Shown here piece by piece: positions 28,387 to 37,683 of a stretch of DNA of 64,000 nt. This DNA comes from Caecitellus pseudoparvulus (lineage: Eukaryota; Bigyra: Bicosoecida). The stretch is taken from NCBI GenBank assembly GCA_965644315.1, contig CBFFRQ010000018.1:930001-994000 (forward strand). Direction: 5' to 3'. The notes beneath the pieces are model-generated. The model was not told where the DNA came from, searched no databases, and saw only the letters and a program-made list of their open reading frames with translations. Numbering within the stretch: the first letter of the stretch is position 1; each line of letters starts with the position of its first letter. The translations under genes were made by a program, and so were the position numbers.

Positions 28387-29362
28387 ATGGCAGTGGCTGC
28401 CATGCTCTCTCGAGGCAGTGCATCCCTGGCTCGTTTGCACACTTCAGCGTTGAGGGCGGCTGCCTCTTCCCTCAGCTCGTGCCATGTTCAGCACGGGCGG
28501 CACATGTCCGCTGGCGCTGATGGTGGCAGCGGCTCCAAGCGCGCCGAGCGCGATGACACGACTTGGGCTGCTTTCGACGACCCTGACTTCCTGGGGGAGG
28601 ATTTCTCCAGTGTAAAGCCAGAGAACGTGGGCCGAGCTAAGAGCCGCGTCTCTGCGGCCGACCGTGCAGCTTTCCTGGAGCAGCTGGAAGATGACCCGGA
28701 CATGCAGCTGGAGGCGGGCGAGCACCACGCATGGGACCCCGAGGCGTGGCCTGCCGAGAGCAGCCGCGTCAAGGCCATGCCCCACTGGATGATGATGCAG
28801 TATGCGCAGTCGGAGCTGGAGTCGGACGCGGAAGGCACTGACTTTGAAGACAACTCCAAGCTGGTATGCCCCGCCATGGCGACCGCCGCGCCCACCGCCG
28901 CGCCAGCACCCCACCGCACTGCGCCCCCCCCTTCCACAGCATGCCATCAAGGTGAAGGAGCTCAAGCGCGATGCTCAAGGCCGCGCAGGCGCCTATGGTG
29001 GGCGCAAGACCTCGTCTGCGTACGCCTGGGTCAAGGCCGGCGACGGCGGCTTCTCCGTCAACCGCACCCCCCTCGCGTACTACTTTTCGGGGCTGGAGGA
29101 GCGGAAGATCGCCATGTTCCCCCTCATCGCACTGGAGGCGTGTGGTGGCTTCGATGTCACCGTGTTCGTGCGTGGTGGCGGCGTGATGGGGCAGGCACGC
29201 GCAGTGCGGAACGCCGTGGCGCGTGCATTGGCAGCGTACGACCCCTACTTGAAACCCGTGCTCAAGAAGCACGACCTGCTCAAGCGCGACCCCCGCACGG
29301 TGGAGCGCAAGAAACCAGGCCAGAAGAAGGCCCGCAAAAAGTTCCAGTGGGTCAAGCGCTAG
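28387..29362 (+). CDS. MRPS9: Mitochondrial small-subunit ribosomal protein uS9m
   Basis: Exons 28387-28863 and 28940-29362 give 299 residues. The N-terminus (MLSRGSASLARLHTSALRAAASS) is a mitochondrial presequence. Exon 1 adds a long acidic lead region typical of mitochondrial uS9. Exon 2 holds the uS9 core: GRRKTSSAYAWV-like (GGRKTSSAYAWVKAG), VNRTPLAYYF, VFVRGGGVMGQARAVRNAVARAL, and the basic tail KKPGQKKARKKFQWVKR that reaches the decoding centre. The usual C-terminal KYSKR is replaced by QWVKR. The last 11 nt overlap the end of the antisense TrpF-like gene. AATGCA follows 12 nt after the stop. Confidence 0.92.
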
Positions 29363-30116
29363 GCGCGCCACTGCAATGCACTGGCTGTCGTGCAGCGCGC
29401 AGGAATGCAGTCAGCTTGCCCTCGTCCAGCTCCCAGCTGCCGGCGTGGCGCAGCTTGCTGCACACGTCCAGGCCTGCAGGGCGCACAGTGCCCACTGCAG
29501 CAGTCGCATTGTCAGGCCCCAGGCCGCCCGCCAGCAGGACAGGGACGGGACTGCCGCGCACGATGGCTGCGCTCGTGGCCCAGTCGTGGGTGCGGCCGGT
29601 ACCCCCCAGCTCCCGCGGGGAGCCTGCGTCAGGCTGCAGGACACCGCTGTCCAAGAGAACAGCGTCGGCGAACTTGCCGGCGACCCCCGCGTAGGCTTCA
29701 TCCTGAGGCTGCCCCGACACGTGCACCACTGGCAGCAGCCCCACAGTGGGGCGCGAGAACAGCCCGCTGGGGTCCACTCGCGGAGCCAGTGGCAGAGCCT
29801 GGGACAGCCATGCCAGCTCGTGTGGAGCCAGGTGGTCCACCACCTGCACTGCGTCCACTCCAGTCGCAGAAGCTTGCATGGCGATGTCTCGCGCGTTGGT
29901 GGCGGAGGTGAGCAGCACCGTTGCCACAGGCAAGTCTTCCACGCGCACGCCAGTCGCGATGCGAGCCACTTCAGGCCAAGAAATGACGCCTGGCCCACTG
30001 GGCATGTTGGAAACAAGACCCACCGCGGATGCGCCTGCTGCAGCGGCCATGCGCGCCTCACCCATGGTCTGAATGCAGCAGACCTTCACCAGAGTCTTGG
30101 TGGGAGCGGCGGCCAT
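29352..30116 (-). CDS. trpF: Phosphoribosylanthranilate isomerase (TrpF-like), stand-alone
   Basis: It would catalyse the Amadori rearrangement of N-(5-phosphoribosyl)anthranilate in tryptophan synthesis. The 254-residue, single-exon frame begins at ATG 30116. Expected motifs of the TIM-barrel enzyme are present: KVCCIQT at the N-terminus (catalytic Cys), VQVVDH, VLLDS with the catalytic Asp followed by GGTGRTHDW, and LAGGLGPDN with GLDVCSKLR near the end for phosphate binding. KVCC replaces the common KICG, so the glycine after the catalytic Cys is changed. No fusion to TrpC is seen. Its stop lies inside the 3' end of uS9m on the other strand, and it diverges from the ER thioredoxin gene over 186 bp. 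Confidence 0.85.
   Translation of the reverse strand: MAAAPTKTLVKVCCIQTMGEARMAAAAGASAVGLVSNMPSGPGVISWPEVARIATGVRVEDLPVATVLLTSATNARDIAMQASATGVDAVQVVDHLAPHELAWLSQALPLAPRVDPSGLFSRPTVGLLPVVHVSGQPQDEAYAGVAGKFADAVLLDSGVLQPDAGSPRELGGTGRTHDWATSAAIVRGSPVPVLLAGGLGPDNATAAVGTVRPAGLDVCSKLRHAGSWELDEGKLTAFLRAARQPVHCSGAPSA
29375..29380 (+). terminator. AATGCA 3' element after uS9m
   Basis: TGCAATGCAC begins about 10 nt after the TAG at 29360-29362 and lies within the TrpF-like coding sequence or its 3' flank on the opposite strand. Confidence 0.35.
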
Positions 30117-30302
30117 GACGCAAGGCGAGGGAGGCGGGATGCATTGACAGCCGTGGGGTACAACACCCTGGACACATGTTGGACATGTGGAGTAGACAGT
30201 GAGCTGGCGCTAGGCGCATGAGAGGAAGGAATTGGCAGAGCAGCGTCCGTGCCACCGATCAACCCGCGTTTCACAGCCGTTTCACACCGCCCGCCTGCCA
30301 CA

Positions 30303-30988
30303 ATGCGGCCCCTGCTCGCCACCCTGCTGCTGGGACTGCTTGGGAGTTCCCTGGCCTCCACAACGACTGCATTTGGGAGTGCTTATGAGTGGCTTCCGCA
30401 CCGAGAAGGCGTGCAGCTTGCCATGCGCACTGGCAAGCCCATCATGTACCTCGTGCACAAATCCTGGTGTGGTGCGTGCAGAGCAAGCGCACACCAGGCG
30501 CAGGGAGCGTGGAAGTCGTTGTGCCCCCCCAACGTGCAGGTGCCTGCAAAGGATTGAAAACACACTTCAAACTCAGCGAGGACATTGCAGAGCTGTCCAA
30601 ACGCTTTGTACTGATTCAATTCGAGGATGATGAGGAGCCTGACAGTCCCAACTTCAGCCCGGTGCGTGCCAACCCCGCGGCATTCCGCCCTCACACCACC
30701 AGTGCTAGTGTGAGCGAATTTTTTGCCCCGTCTGCTGCTCTCGTTCAGGATGGGCGCTACGTGCCCCGCATTCTCTTTGCCGAGCCCTCTGGGAAAATTC
30801 GACCTGACATCTCCAACGATATGGGAAGCCCAAAGTACAAGCACTTCTACGCGAACCCGGTGGAAGTGCTAGCTGGCATGGAGGTCGCCTTGCAGACTTT
30901 GGAAGGCAGTGGCAGCCCGATCGAGTCTGGGGAGGAGGCTGGCGGGTCGCATGGCAGCAGCGAGACGGAGGCCCAAGACGAGCTCTGA
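30303..30988 (+). CDS. TXNDC12: ER thioredoxin-domain protein (TXNDC12/ERp18/AGR-like), QDEL retention signal
   Basis: It is an ER oxidoreductase. The spliced model 30303-30471, 30540-30661 and 30749-30988 gives 176 residues, close to human TXNDC12 (172). Residues 1-23 form a signal peptide (MRPLLATLLLGLLGSSLAS). The active site KSWCGACKGLK is created only after intron 1 is removed, because the intron cuts within the CGAC codons. Then come LSKRFVLIQFEDDEEPDSPNFSP and DGRYVPRILFAEPSGK, joined by removing a second intron. Intron 2 is 87 nt, a multiple of three and free of stops, so it could be retained; family alignment favours removal. The C-terminus QDEL is a KDEL-type ER signal. Confidence 0.9.
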
Positions 30989-31546
30989 TCTCCACGGGGC
31001 ACACCCCTGACAGCCCCCCCCCCCGCGAACCTGTTTTCTTCTCGTCCACCCACGTGCTCCAGAGGGGGACGGGCATGGTGTGCAAAGGAGTTGACCATGC
31101 CCCCTGAAGAAGCACACTTGGCCAAGCCCCCACCCGCCCGTAACAGACAACAGCACAAGCTGCCATACGACACAATCCACGCAGCTGCCAGTCGCCTTCT
31201 GTCAGTCGCACCAATATTTTTGAAGCGGCCTTCCTGTCACCCACTGGGCCCCACCGGCACACGACGCTTGACCAGTAAGTGCCGCAGTTTGCAGCTTTGC
31301 TCTCCTGGCTTGTTTCACGTTGCCGAGGCACGGGCTGCATGATAAAAGAGATATATCCAATGCTCAGCTCACGGTGCTTGCTGGCTGTGGCAGCTGTGCT
31401 CGTGGCCGCGTCCACCGCCCCTACAAACATGCACCTGGTTCAAAGTGCAGTGCACATGATCCCCGCCCACCATTGCGGTCCCATCCTCGATGTCTTGGCA
31501 CCGTGTCTGTCTTTGCCACCCCGCAGATTGTTCTGGTCTTTATACC
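30989..31546 (+). other. Intergenic / kynureninase leader region
   Basis: The gap is 558 bp. A TATA-like AT-rich stretch at about 31339-31358 (TGATAAAAGAGATATATCC) is the best core-promoter candidate in the window. A short frame from 31360 begins MLSSRCLLAVAAVLVAAS, resembling a signal peptide, but it does not join kynureninase in frame without a splice I can support. AAGTGCAGTGCA at 31443-31454 is the intron element in reverse. CCCCGCAG at 31519-31526 could be a 3' splice site of a 5'-UTR intron starting at GTAAGT 31274. Confidence 0.35.
31443..31454 (-). repeat. TGCACTGCACTT element, reverse orientation, upstream of kynureninase
   Basis: AAGTGCAGTGCA on the plus strand is the exact reverse complement of the intronic element. 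It lies about 72 nt before a possible 5'-UTR 3' splice site, further than in coding introns. Confidence 0.4.
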
Positions 31547-32974
31547 ATGGCAGCTAGTGCCGCATCTGAGCGGGTTTCCTTGCCAGAGTCGCCAGCTGAC
31601 GAGGCTGGCGCTGTCGCAGCGGCTCTGGCTGGCGCAGACACCTCCCGGAGCTTCGCCGAGACCCTTGTGGAAGCAGACAGCCTGAAAGCACTGCGAGGTG
31701 AATTCCACTTCCCTCCAACAGAGCCGGGATGCAAGATCCGCAGTGCTGAGGCCCCTAGCGTGTACCTCTGCGGCAACAGCCTTGGTCTGCAGCCCAAGGC
31801 GGTGGAGGCTGAGCTGCTCGGCGAGCTGGAGAAGTGGAAGCAGTACGGCGTGGAAGGGCACTTCAAGCCAGAGCAGCCGTGGGTAACCGTAGAGGAGACC
31901 GTACACGAGGCTTCTGCGCGCCTGGTGGGAGCCAAGCCCTTGGAAGTGGCCGTTATGAACAGCCTCACCACCAACCTGCACCTGCTCATGGTTCCGTTCT
32001 ACCGGCCAACAGCGACCCGCCACAAAATCATCATTGAAGGGAAATCGTTCCCCTCTGACTACTATGCGGTGGAGTCCCAGATCAAGTTCCATGGCTTCGA
32101 CCCCGCGACGTCCCTGGTGGAGATCATGCCGAGCACAGGAGCGAGCTCGGAGGCCGCCGGCAAGGCCGCCGAGACCTTGACAACCCAGCACATCATCGAC
32201 ACAATTAACGAGCATGGCGACAGCGTGGCTTTGGTCATGATCTCGGGAGTGCAGTACTATACAGGACAAGCGTTTGACTTGGGCGCCATCGCGGCAGCAG
32301 CGAAGGCAGTCGGCGCCATGGTGGGCTTCGACTGCGCCCATGCTGTCGGCAACGTCCCCCTGCACCTGCATGACTGGGGTGTGGATTTCGCAGTGTGGTG
32401 CACGTACAAGTACCTGAACTCTGGCCCTGGCAACATCGGCGGCGCGTTCGTGCACGAAGTCCACGCACTTGACACTGACAGACCTCGCTTCGCTGGCTGG
32501 TGGGGCCACAACAAGAGCGACCGCTTTGACATGCACCACTCGTTCAACCCTACCCCGGGTGCCTTTGGCTTCCAGCTGAGCAATCCCCCCGTGCTCTGCT
32601 GTGCGTCTCTGCGAGCGTCCCTGAGGCTGTTTGATCGTGCAGGAGGGGTCCCAGCGCTGAGGGCCAAGAGCATCGTGCTGACTGGGTACCTCGAGTGGCT
32701 CCTGCAGAACGACCCGATCCTGGCAGAGGAAGTGGACATCCTTACCCCAAGCAGCCCTGGCGATCGTGGTGCGCAGCTGTCGCTGGTGTTCAAGCGCCCT
32801 GTCAAGGAGGTGGCGAGCGCTCTGTCCGCTGAAAGCGTCATCGTGGACACCCGTGAGCCCTTCGCGATGCGGGTCGCGCCGGCGCCCCTGTACAACAACG
32901 CCCTTGACGTGTGGGAGTTCGCCACGACCCTGCGGACCGTGTTGGAGGGCCTCCGGAGCGAGACGGCGCAGTAG
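31547..32974 (+). CDS. KYNU: Kynureninase
   Basis: This PLP enzyme hydrolyses kynurenine or 3-hydroxykynurenine to (hydroxy)anthranilate plus alanine in tryptophan catabolism and the route to NAD. It is a single exon of 475 residues (human enzyme 465). Motifs: VYLCGNSLGLQPKAV near the N-terminus, MNSLTTNLHLLMVPFYRP, GKSFPSDYYAVESQ, VGFDCAHAVGNVPLHLHDWGVDFAVWC, and TYKYLNSGPGNIGGAFVHE with the PLP-binding Lys. WWGHNKSDRFDM and FQLSNPPV are also conserved. No mitochondrial or secretory leader is evident from this ATG. It ends 16 nt from the stop of the convergent double-SET gene; the pair shares one AATGCATT. A TrpF-like gene lies about 1.4 kb away, but the anthranilate link between them is indirect. 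Confidence 0.94.
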   Translation: MAASAASERVSLPESPADEAGAVAAALAGADTSRSFAETLVEADSLKALRGEFHFPPTEPGCKIRSAEAPSVYLCGNSLGLQPKAVEAELLGELEKWKQYGVEGHFKPEQPWVTVEETVHEASARLVGAKPLEVAVMNSLTTNLHLLMVPFYRPTATRHKIIIEGKSFPSDYYAVESQIKFHGFDPATSLVEIMPSTGASSEAAGKAAETLTTQHIIDTINEHGDSVALVMISGVQYYTGQAFDLGAIAAAAKAVGAMVGFDCAHAVGNVPLHLHDWGVDFAVWCTYKYLNSGPGNIGGAFVHEVHALDTDRPRFAGWWGHNKSDRFDMHHSFNPTPGAFGFQLSNPPVLCCASLRASLRLFDRAGGVPALRAKSIVLTGYLEWLLQNDPILAEEVDILTPSSPGDRGAQLSLVFKRPVKEVASALSAESVIVDTREPFAMRVAPAPLYNNALDVWEFATTLRTVLEGLRSETAQ

Positions 32975-32983
32975 GCACGCTGC

Positions 32984-32991
32984 AATGCATT
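32984..32991. terminator. Shared AATGCATT palindrome between kynureninase and double-SET genes
   Basis: The perfect palindrome AATGCATT starts 9 nt after the kynureninase TAG. On the minus strand its first A is the last base of the SET gene TGA, giving TGAATGCATT. One element could serve both genes. Confidence 0.5.
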
Positions 32992-35900
32992 CAGGGAGCA
33001 GACACGTGCGCCAGCCAGGCGTGGAGGAGACGCTTCTCGCCGAGCCGGAACTGCACGATTGACGCATTAACATTAATGAACGTGTTTGATTCACCTCCCG
33101 ATAGCATGGAGGTCAACAAAGCTTCGTCTTGCTCCACAGTGGTGGGGTACTGGGCCAGGTGACGCTGCGCGACCTCCACAAGCGCTTCAACAGCTCCCTC
33201 TTCATTCGTGTCGAGAGCTTGCAATGCGTATGACATGGCACTGTCGGGCACCCCAAAGGCGTTGGAGGAGTCGGTGCGAGCGCTGCCACTCGGCGGGTAC
33301 AGGCAAACAGGCAGAGTGGCAGGCCATCGCAACTTCTGCACACGCTCAGCCGCTGCTGGGTCGATGCTCGCAACATCCAGCACAACCTCCACGCAGTCAT
33401 GTGAGTTGGGCTGCATGGAGAAGCCGTGGTATGCAAAGTAAATGTGGTTGGGCTGGCCATAGTTCTCCCAGAGCTGCGAGCCCTTCGGGAAGTGCCAGCC
33501 TGCCCTAGTCACGGCATTCAGCCCAGCATCATCCAAGCCGGTGCTATGCACTCGGCGGGCATCTGGCCCTTCCTTGCAATTGATGAGGTCCAACAACGGG
33601 ACCAGGTGGCGTTGGCTGTCCCACCAAATACTGCGAGAATCAAGGATCGCAGTCGCCCACACATAGTTGCTCAACGTAAATACCTGCGGTGGCCGGGGGA
33701 TGCGGGTGTGTTTGCTGGTGCATGGTGCGGGGTGCGACAAGCAGAGCGCGGTCAGGCGCTCAGACATCCAAGGAAGAAAACGATCAGCAATGCCGGCTGG
33801 CAGGCCGCACATCTCAACAAAGAGTGGAATAAATATCGTCACCGCGCGCAAACACACTCGGCTGCGACGCTTGAAGCACGCGACTCACATTAGGGTTGAA
33901 CACTTCTGGGTATGCTGAAAAGACTGCTTTCTGGACGCCACTGAACTTGCGCAGGATGCTTCGCCTACTCTCTTGCACACTTGACAGAACGTGGCTGCCG
34001 GTCAGCATGTTTAACTGTTCGTCATCGTAAAACAGAGGGAAGCCCATCTGGGCAGACGTAGGCAGCGTTGCGAGGTACGGTGCCCAGGCAGAGTCCTCGC
34101 CGCGGACGAAAGTTTCGTACATGAGATGGAAGAGGAGCTGATGAAAGTCGTCTCCCCTTGGAAAGCGCTTGTTTAAGTCGTCAAACACAGGCTTCAAGGT
34201 CGGGCACCGCGACGCCGACTGAAGAGACATGATGGCTGCAGAGGGTACAGACAGGTACACCTCACCTGGCGCAATATCCTGCGCCGCAACAACTCCAAGT
34301 CGCATTCCGTCCCCAACGACGGCTGCCTTGATAGCTGCCACGGGGGGGCTGAAAGAGTCAAACCAGTCGTTGAATGCGTCTACAATGGTACTCAAGGCAT
34401 TCGCCGTGGCTTCCGAGGAATCGCTGGGAGAGGCAAGAGCGCTGGAGGGCACAGGAATTGCCTCGTGCCCAGGTGAGAAGGGTGTCATGCTCTCTTCGCT
34501 CCCACGGCCCACGACGGACGCTGGTTTTGAGTCGCCACCAGCATCCACAGCGACCTCGGCAGTCGCAGGACCGCCATGCCGCGCATTAAGACGGGAGGCC
34601 CGCGAAGCCCGGCGTGCTGCACTGTCTTGTCCACCACTTGGCGGCAGCCCGGCACCATCGGCCTCTCCCAGCTGCAAAGCAAGATCGGCCAGCAGGGCAT
34701 CCAGCACACGGCGCTTGGCAAGAGCAAACTTGGCTGCGATGAAGCCTTGTAAGGCGGCCTTCGTTTCCTCTGCAACAGCATCACCAGGTGACAATGTCAG
34801 CAGTTCGGACTCTGCCGCTTGAGCTGGTGCCTGGGCAGACTGCACCCGGGCTTCCAGCTGCTGAACGTCGGGCAAGTTCTGCACAGCCCTGGACAGAACA
34901 GTGCGAACACCTCGCAGTAGACTGGCCCCTGGGGGTCCTTCGCCAAAGCAAGCGCGCATGGCTGCATGGGAAGCAGGGTTCCTGATGAACTTGGCGCATT
35001 TGGTCAGTTGAGGACCACTTGCACGCATCGAGTGCACCACCTGGAGCACGACAGCGGGCAGTGGCTTGCCTGGAATGAGGCACATCTCACGCCAAGCAGC
35101 TTTGTGGTGCTGCAAGAGGGCCCGAATTAGGGCTTGCTTTCGCTCAGGGTGCCCGCGTTTGCGCAGGGAGGTGCCTGAGGGAATGGGGAACTCCCAGCAG
35201 GCAAAAGGATTCACATCCGGTACGAAGCCGTGGTACTGAAGGTACACATCATTGCCGTTGTCACCGTAGTCCTCGGCGAGTTGGTCGCCAGCCTGAGCTA
35301 CCCTGTCGGCCAGCACAGTAAAATGAGTGTCAGAGACACGGTGGTAGTGCAAAAAGTGAGAGCCCAAGTCTGAGTCTCGCAGGTTTGCGTGTGGGGCGTA
35401 GTTGAAGAAGTCCGCGAAGGGCACCAAGAACTTCTTCCCATGCATAGTGAGCGCCCTGGAGCTGACGATGGAGTGCGCCCATAGCCAGGCATCCTCAGCC
35501 TCAGACACAGCCGAGTACTGCCCATGGAGGAGTGGCTCCAGCTGCGGCCACAGGCGCTCGAAGCTAGCATGCACTTGGCCCAGGCGCCTCCGGCTTGTTG
35601 AGGATATGGACTCATCATGCAGACTCTCCAAGGCCGCTGAAGTCCACCAAAGTGTCACGGGGACATGTGCAGGCAAGACCTGGGTCGAGGGCAAGGCAGA
35701 GGAGGTGTGCGAGAGCCAGTGGACGCGGAACGCCACCAACACTCACTCGCAGATACGCATGCCAAGGGGAAGCCTTGCCCGCACTCAGCTGCAGCATCAA
35801 GAATGCAGCCATTCGATCCTCGCCATCTGGAATGCCCATGACGAGGTCCCTTGCCTTCCCGTCGAGAGCGTTGTACATGCTGGTGTCTGAAATGACTGCT

Positions 35901-36255
35901 GACAACGGAACTTGCAACACTTGCAGACCGTCGTACGTGGCACCGGAGGCGACAAGCCCGATTCCCATCCCATCAAAGTGCTGCAACGATACGTTTGTTG
36001 CAACGCCTGCACAGCGAGCGAGCGCAGGTGGGGGTGTGGCATTGCAGTGGCGTGCCGTTTGAATGCATGCGTTTCGCCCTGTGCCCCTGCGCCATCGTTT
36101 CCGTTCGGGGGCCGCTGGAAGACCCAACACGCACCTCCTTGCGCGGAAAACCATGACTGGAAGCTTTCCAAGTCTTCCTGTACCTGTGCTGCTGTGGCGA
36201 GCCCGAGCCATGCAGCACAGAGTACCCATGCGGCACCAGCCGCACACAGCCTCAT
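32991..36255 (-). CDS. Secreted or ER protein with two RuBisCO-LSMT/SETD3-type SET domains
   Basis: Exons (minus) 36255-36135, 36006-35747, 35679-33889 and 33683-32991 join in phase to 954 residues. Residues 1-23 (MRLCAAGAAWVLCAAWLGLATAA) look like a signal peptide. SET copy 1 starts at ESFQSWFSAQGG, has WHAYLRVLP, then VPFADFFNYAPHAN and EDYGDNGNDVYLQYHGF. Copy 2 starts at FNDWFDSF, has GDGMRLGVVAAQDIAPGEV, WAPYLATLP, LVPLLDLIN and ENYGQPNHIYFAYHGF. Both hold the Asn and Tyr-containing SET signatures in LSMT-like form; NH of NHS is replaced (FNYA, INCK). Each copy is followed by a helical LSMT-C-like region. Known relatives methylate Lys or His in the cytosol, nucleus or plastid, so a secretory leader is odd. 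The signal could alternatively be an organelle presequence. Substrate unknown. Confidence 0.78.
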
Positions 36256-36600
36256 GTCAGCATTGGCTGACAGCCTGTGCCAACAACCGGCGACACTGTG
36301 CTGCGTTCTCCTCCTCGCAACACCCACGTACGTGACGAGGTTTAGTGTGTATTTGGATTTGCCCCGCGCAGGGCAAGTGCTGTGCACTGCACCCCCACTG
36401 GCCCTGCCACGTGACGGGGGGGGTTCAGGGCATGCACGGCCAGGCCACAAGATGCACCCAGCGGTGCCCAGCCACATCTGAAACCAGGCATGTACCGGTG
36501 TTCACTGATGCTGTTCTCGTGGGCAACACCTGCGAGGGACCTGCTGCTTCGGCACGGGCAGTGGATCGGTGAGACGCGTGTGCGGAACTAGCAAACAGCC
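36256..36600. promoter_or_regulatory. Divergent intergenic region, double-SET and sugar-transporter genes
   Basis: The 345-bp region holds both start regions. GTGTATTTGGATTTG near 36347 is AT-richer than the rest. GTGCACTGCACCCCC near 36380 resembles the intron element but lacks the TT end. No defined promoter motif is clear. Confidence 0.3.
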
Positions 36601-37629
36601 ATGGCTGGAGCTGAAAAGGCCGGGAAGTACACAGGCCTCATGGCCGCAGCCGCCTATGGCGTCTGCTCCATGACAATCGTCCTCTTCAACAAGGCTGTCA
36701 TGTCCGTGTATGGGTTCTCATACCCTCAGGTGCTCACGCTGCTGCAGAGCATCGTGACGCTGGTGTGCATGCTGGCCTTGCGGCAGGTGGGCATCCTGAA
36801 GTTCCCAAACTTGACGTGGGACATCGCCAAGCGCGTTGCGCCGTTGAGCATGGTGTTTCTCTTCTATGTGGTGGTGTCTCTGGCATCCCTTGGGCGCGTG
36901 AACATTCCCATGTTCACCGCGCTGCGCCGCACCACCATCGTCATGGTCATGATCGAGGAGTACTTGCTGTACGGCAAGACGCAGAACAAGGCAATTCTGG
37001 CCACCGTTGTGGTCATGGTGGTCGGCGCCGTTATCGCTGCGAGCAAGGACTTGACGTACGACCCCATCTCCTACATCATGCTGTTCCTCACCAACCTTGC
37101 AACGTCGCTGTACACTGTGAGCATCGCCGGGGTGAAGAAGCAGGGCAACATGTCGGCACATGCCTTGTTGTTCTACAACACCGTCCTGACTGTGCCTGTG
37201 CTGGCTATTCTGGCCATCGTCACCGGCGAGGTTGAGGCTGCCATGAACCTGTTCGAGTTCTGGGGTGATGCGAACTTCCTGCTCTGCTTCTTCTTCTCAT
37301 GCACCTTGGCTTTCTTCATGAACTTCGCCGTGTACTTGTCCACTTCTCTGAATGGCCCAGCCGTCCAGACCGTCGTGGGCCAGCTGAAGAACTTTGCTGG
37401 GTTCATCCTGGGCCTCGCGCTGTTTGATGATTACGTGTACCACCCAGTCAACTTTTTCGGACTCTGCATTGGCTTTCTTGGCGGCGTGGCCTTCTCCATT
37501 GTCACCATGCAGCAGAAGAAAGCTGCGAACGCCGCCGGAGAGGACAAGCCCTCCACGGCATCTGCAGTCGCAGCCGCGCTGGACAAGGAGTCTGCAGGGC
37601 AGCACGCCACAAAGGATGCGGACGTGTAA
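36601..37629 (+). CDS. Nucleotide-sugar transporter (SLC35D/UST74c-like, TPT/DMT family)
   Basis: It is a Golgi or ER antiporter that would import a UDP- or GDP-sugar in exchange for the nucleoside monophosphate. The frame has 342 residues and no intron. About ten hydrophobic segments run from residue 12 to 305. Family signatures include LFNKAVMSVYGFSYPQVLTL in the first pair, LGRVNIPMFTALRRTTIVMVM near residue 100, DLTYDPISYIMLFLTNL, and the second repeat LNGPAVQTVVGQLKNFAGFILGL. The N-terminus is short and polar. The tail after residue 310 is Lys/Ala-rich and cytosolic (QQKKAANAAGEDK). The substrate cannot be read from sequence; SLC35D relatives carry UDP-GlcNAc, UDP-GlcA or UDP-Xyl. It is convergent with the CLC gene with 54 bp between stops. 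Confidence 0.88.
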   Translation: MAGAEKAGKYTGLMAAAAYGVCSMTIVLFNKAVMSVYGFSYPQVLTLLQSIVTLVCMLALRQVGILKFPNLTWDIAKRVAPLSMVFLFYVVVSLASLGRVNIPMFTALRRTTIVMVMIEEYLLYGKTQNKAILATVVVMVVGAVIAASKDLTYDPISYIMLFLTNLATSLYTVSIAGVKKQGNMSAHALLFYNTVLTVPVLAILAIVTGEVEAAMNLFEFWGDANFLLCFFFSCTLAFFMNFAVYLSTSLNGPAVQTVVGQLKNFAGFILGLALFDDYVYHPVNFFGLCIGFLGGVAFSIVTMQQKKAANAAGEDKPSTASAVAAALDKESAGQHATKDADV

Positions 37630-37668
37630 AGCACGTTCAGCCCTTGCCTGGTTCGCATGTGCCTGTCC

Positions 37669-37675
37669 AATGCAT
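37669..37675. terminator. AATGCAT 3' element between transporter and CLC genes
   Basis: CCAATGCATG lies about 39 nt after the transporter TAA and 8 nt past the CLC stop at 37684 on the other strand. The ATGCAT core reads the same on both strands. Confidence 0.45.
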
Positions 37676-37683
37676 GCTGTGTC

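Noticed and set aside
31421-33094. 557-residue antisense frame opposite kynureninase
   Set aside because: It overlaps the whole conserved KYNU exon and has no recognisable domain.
36375-36390. Intron-type element GTGCACTGCAC upstream of the sugar transporter
   Set aside because: It lacks the TT end and is not in an intron, so it was not counted with the TGCACTGCACTT set.
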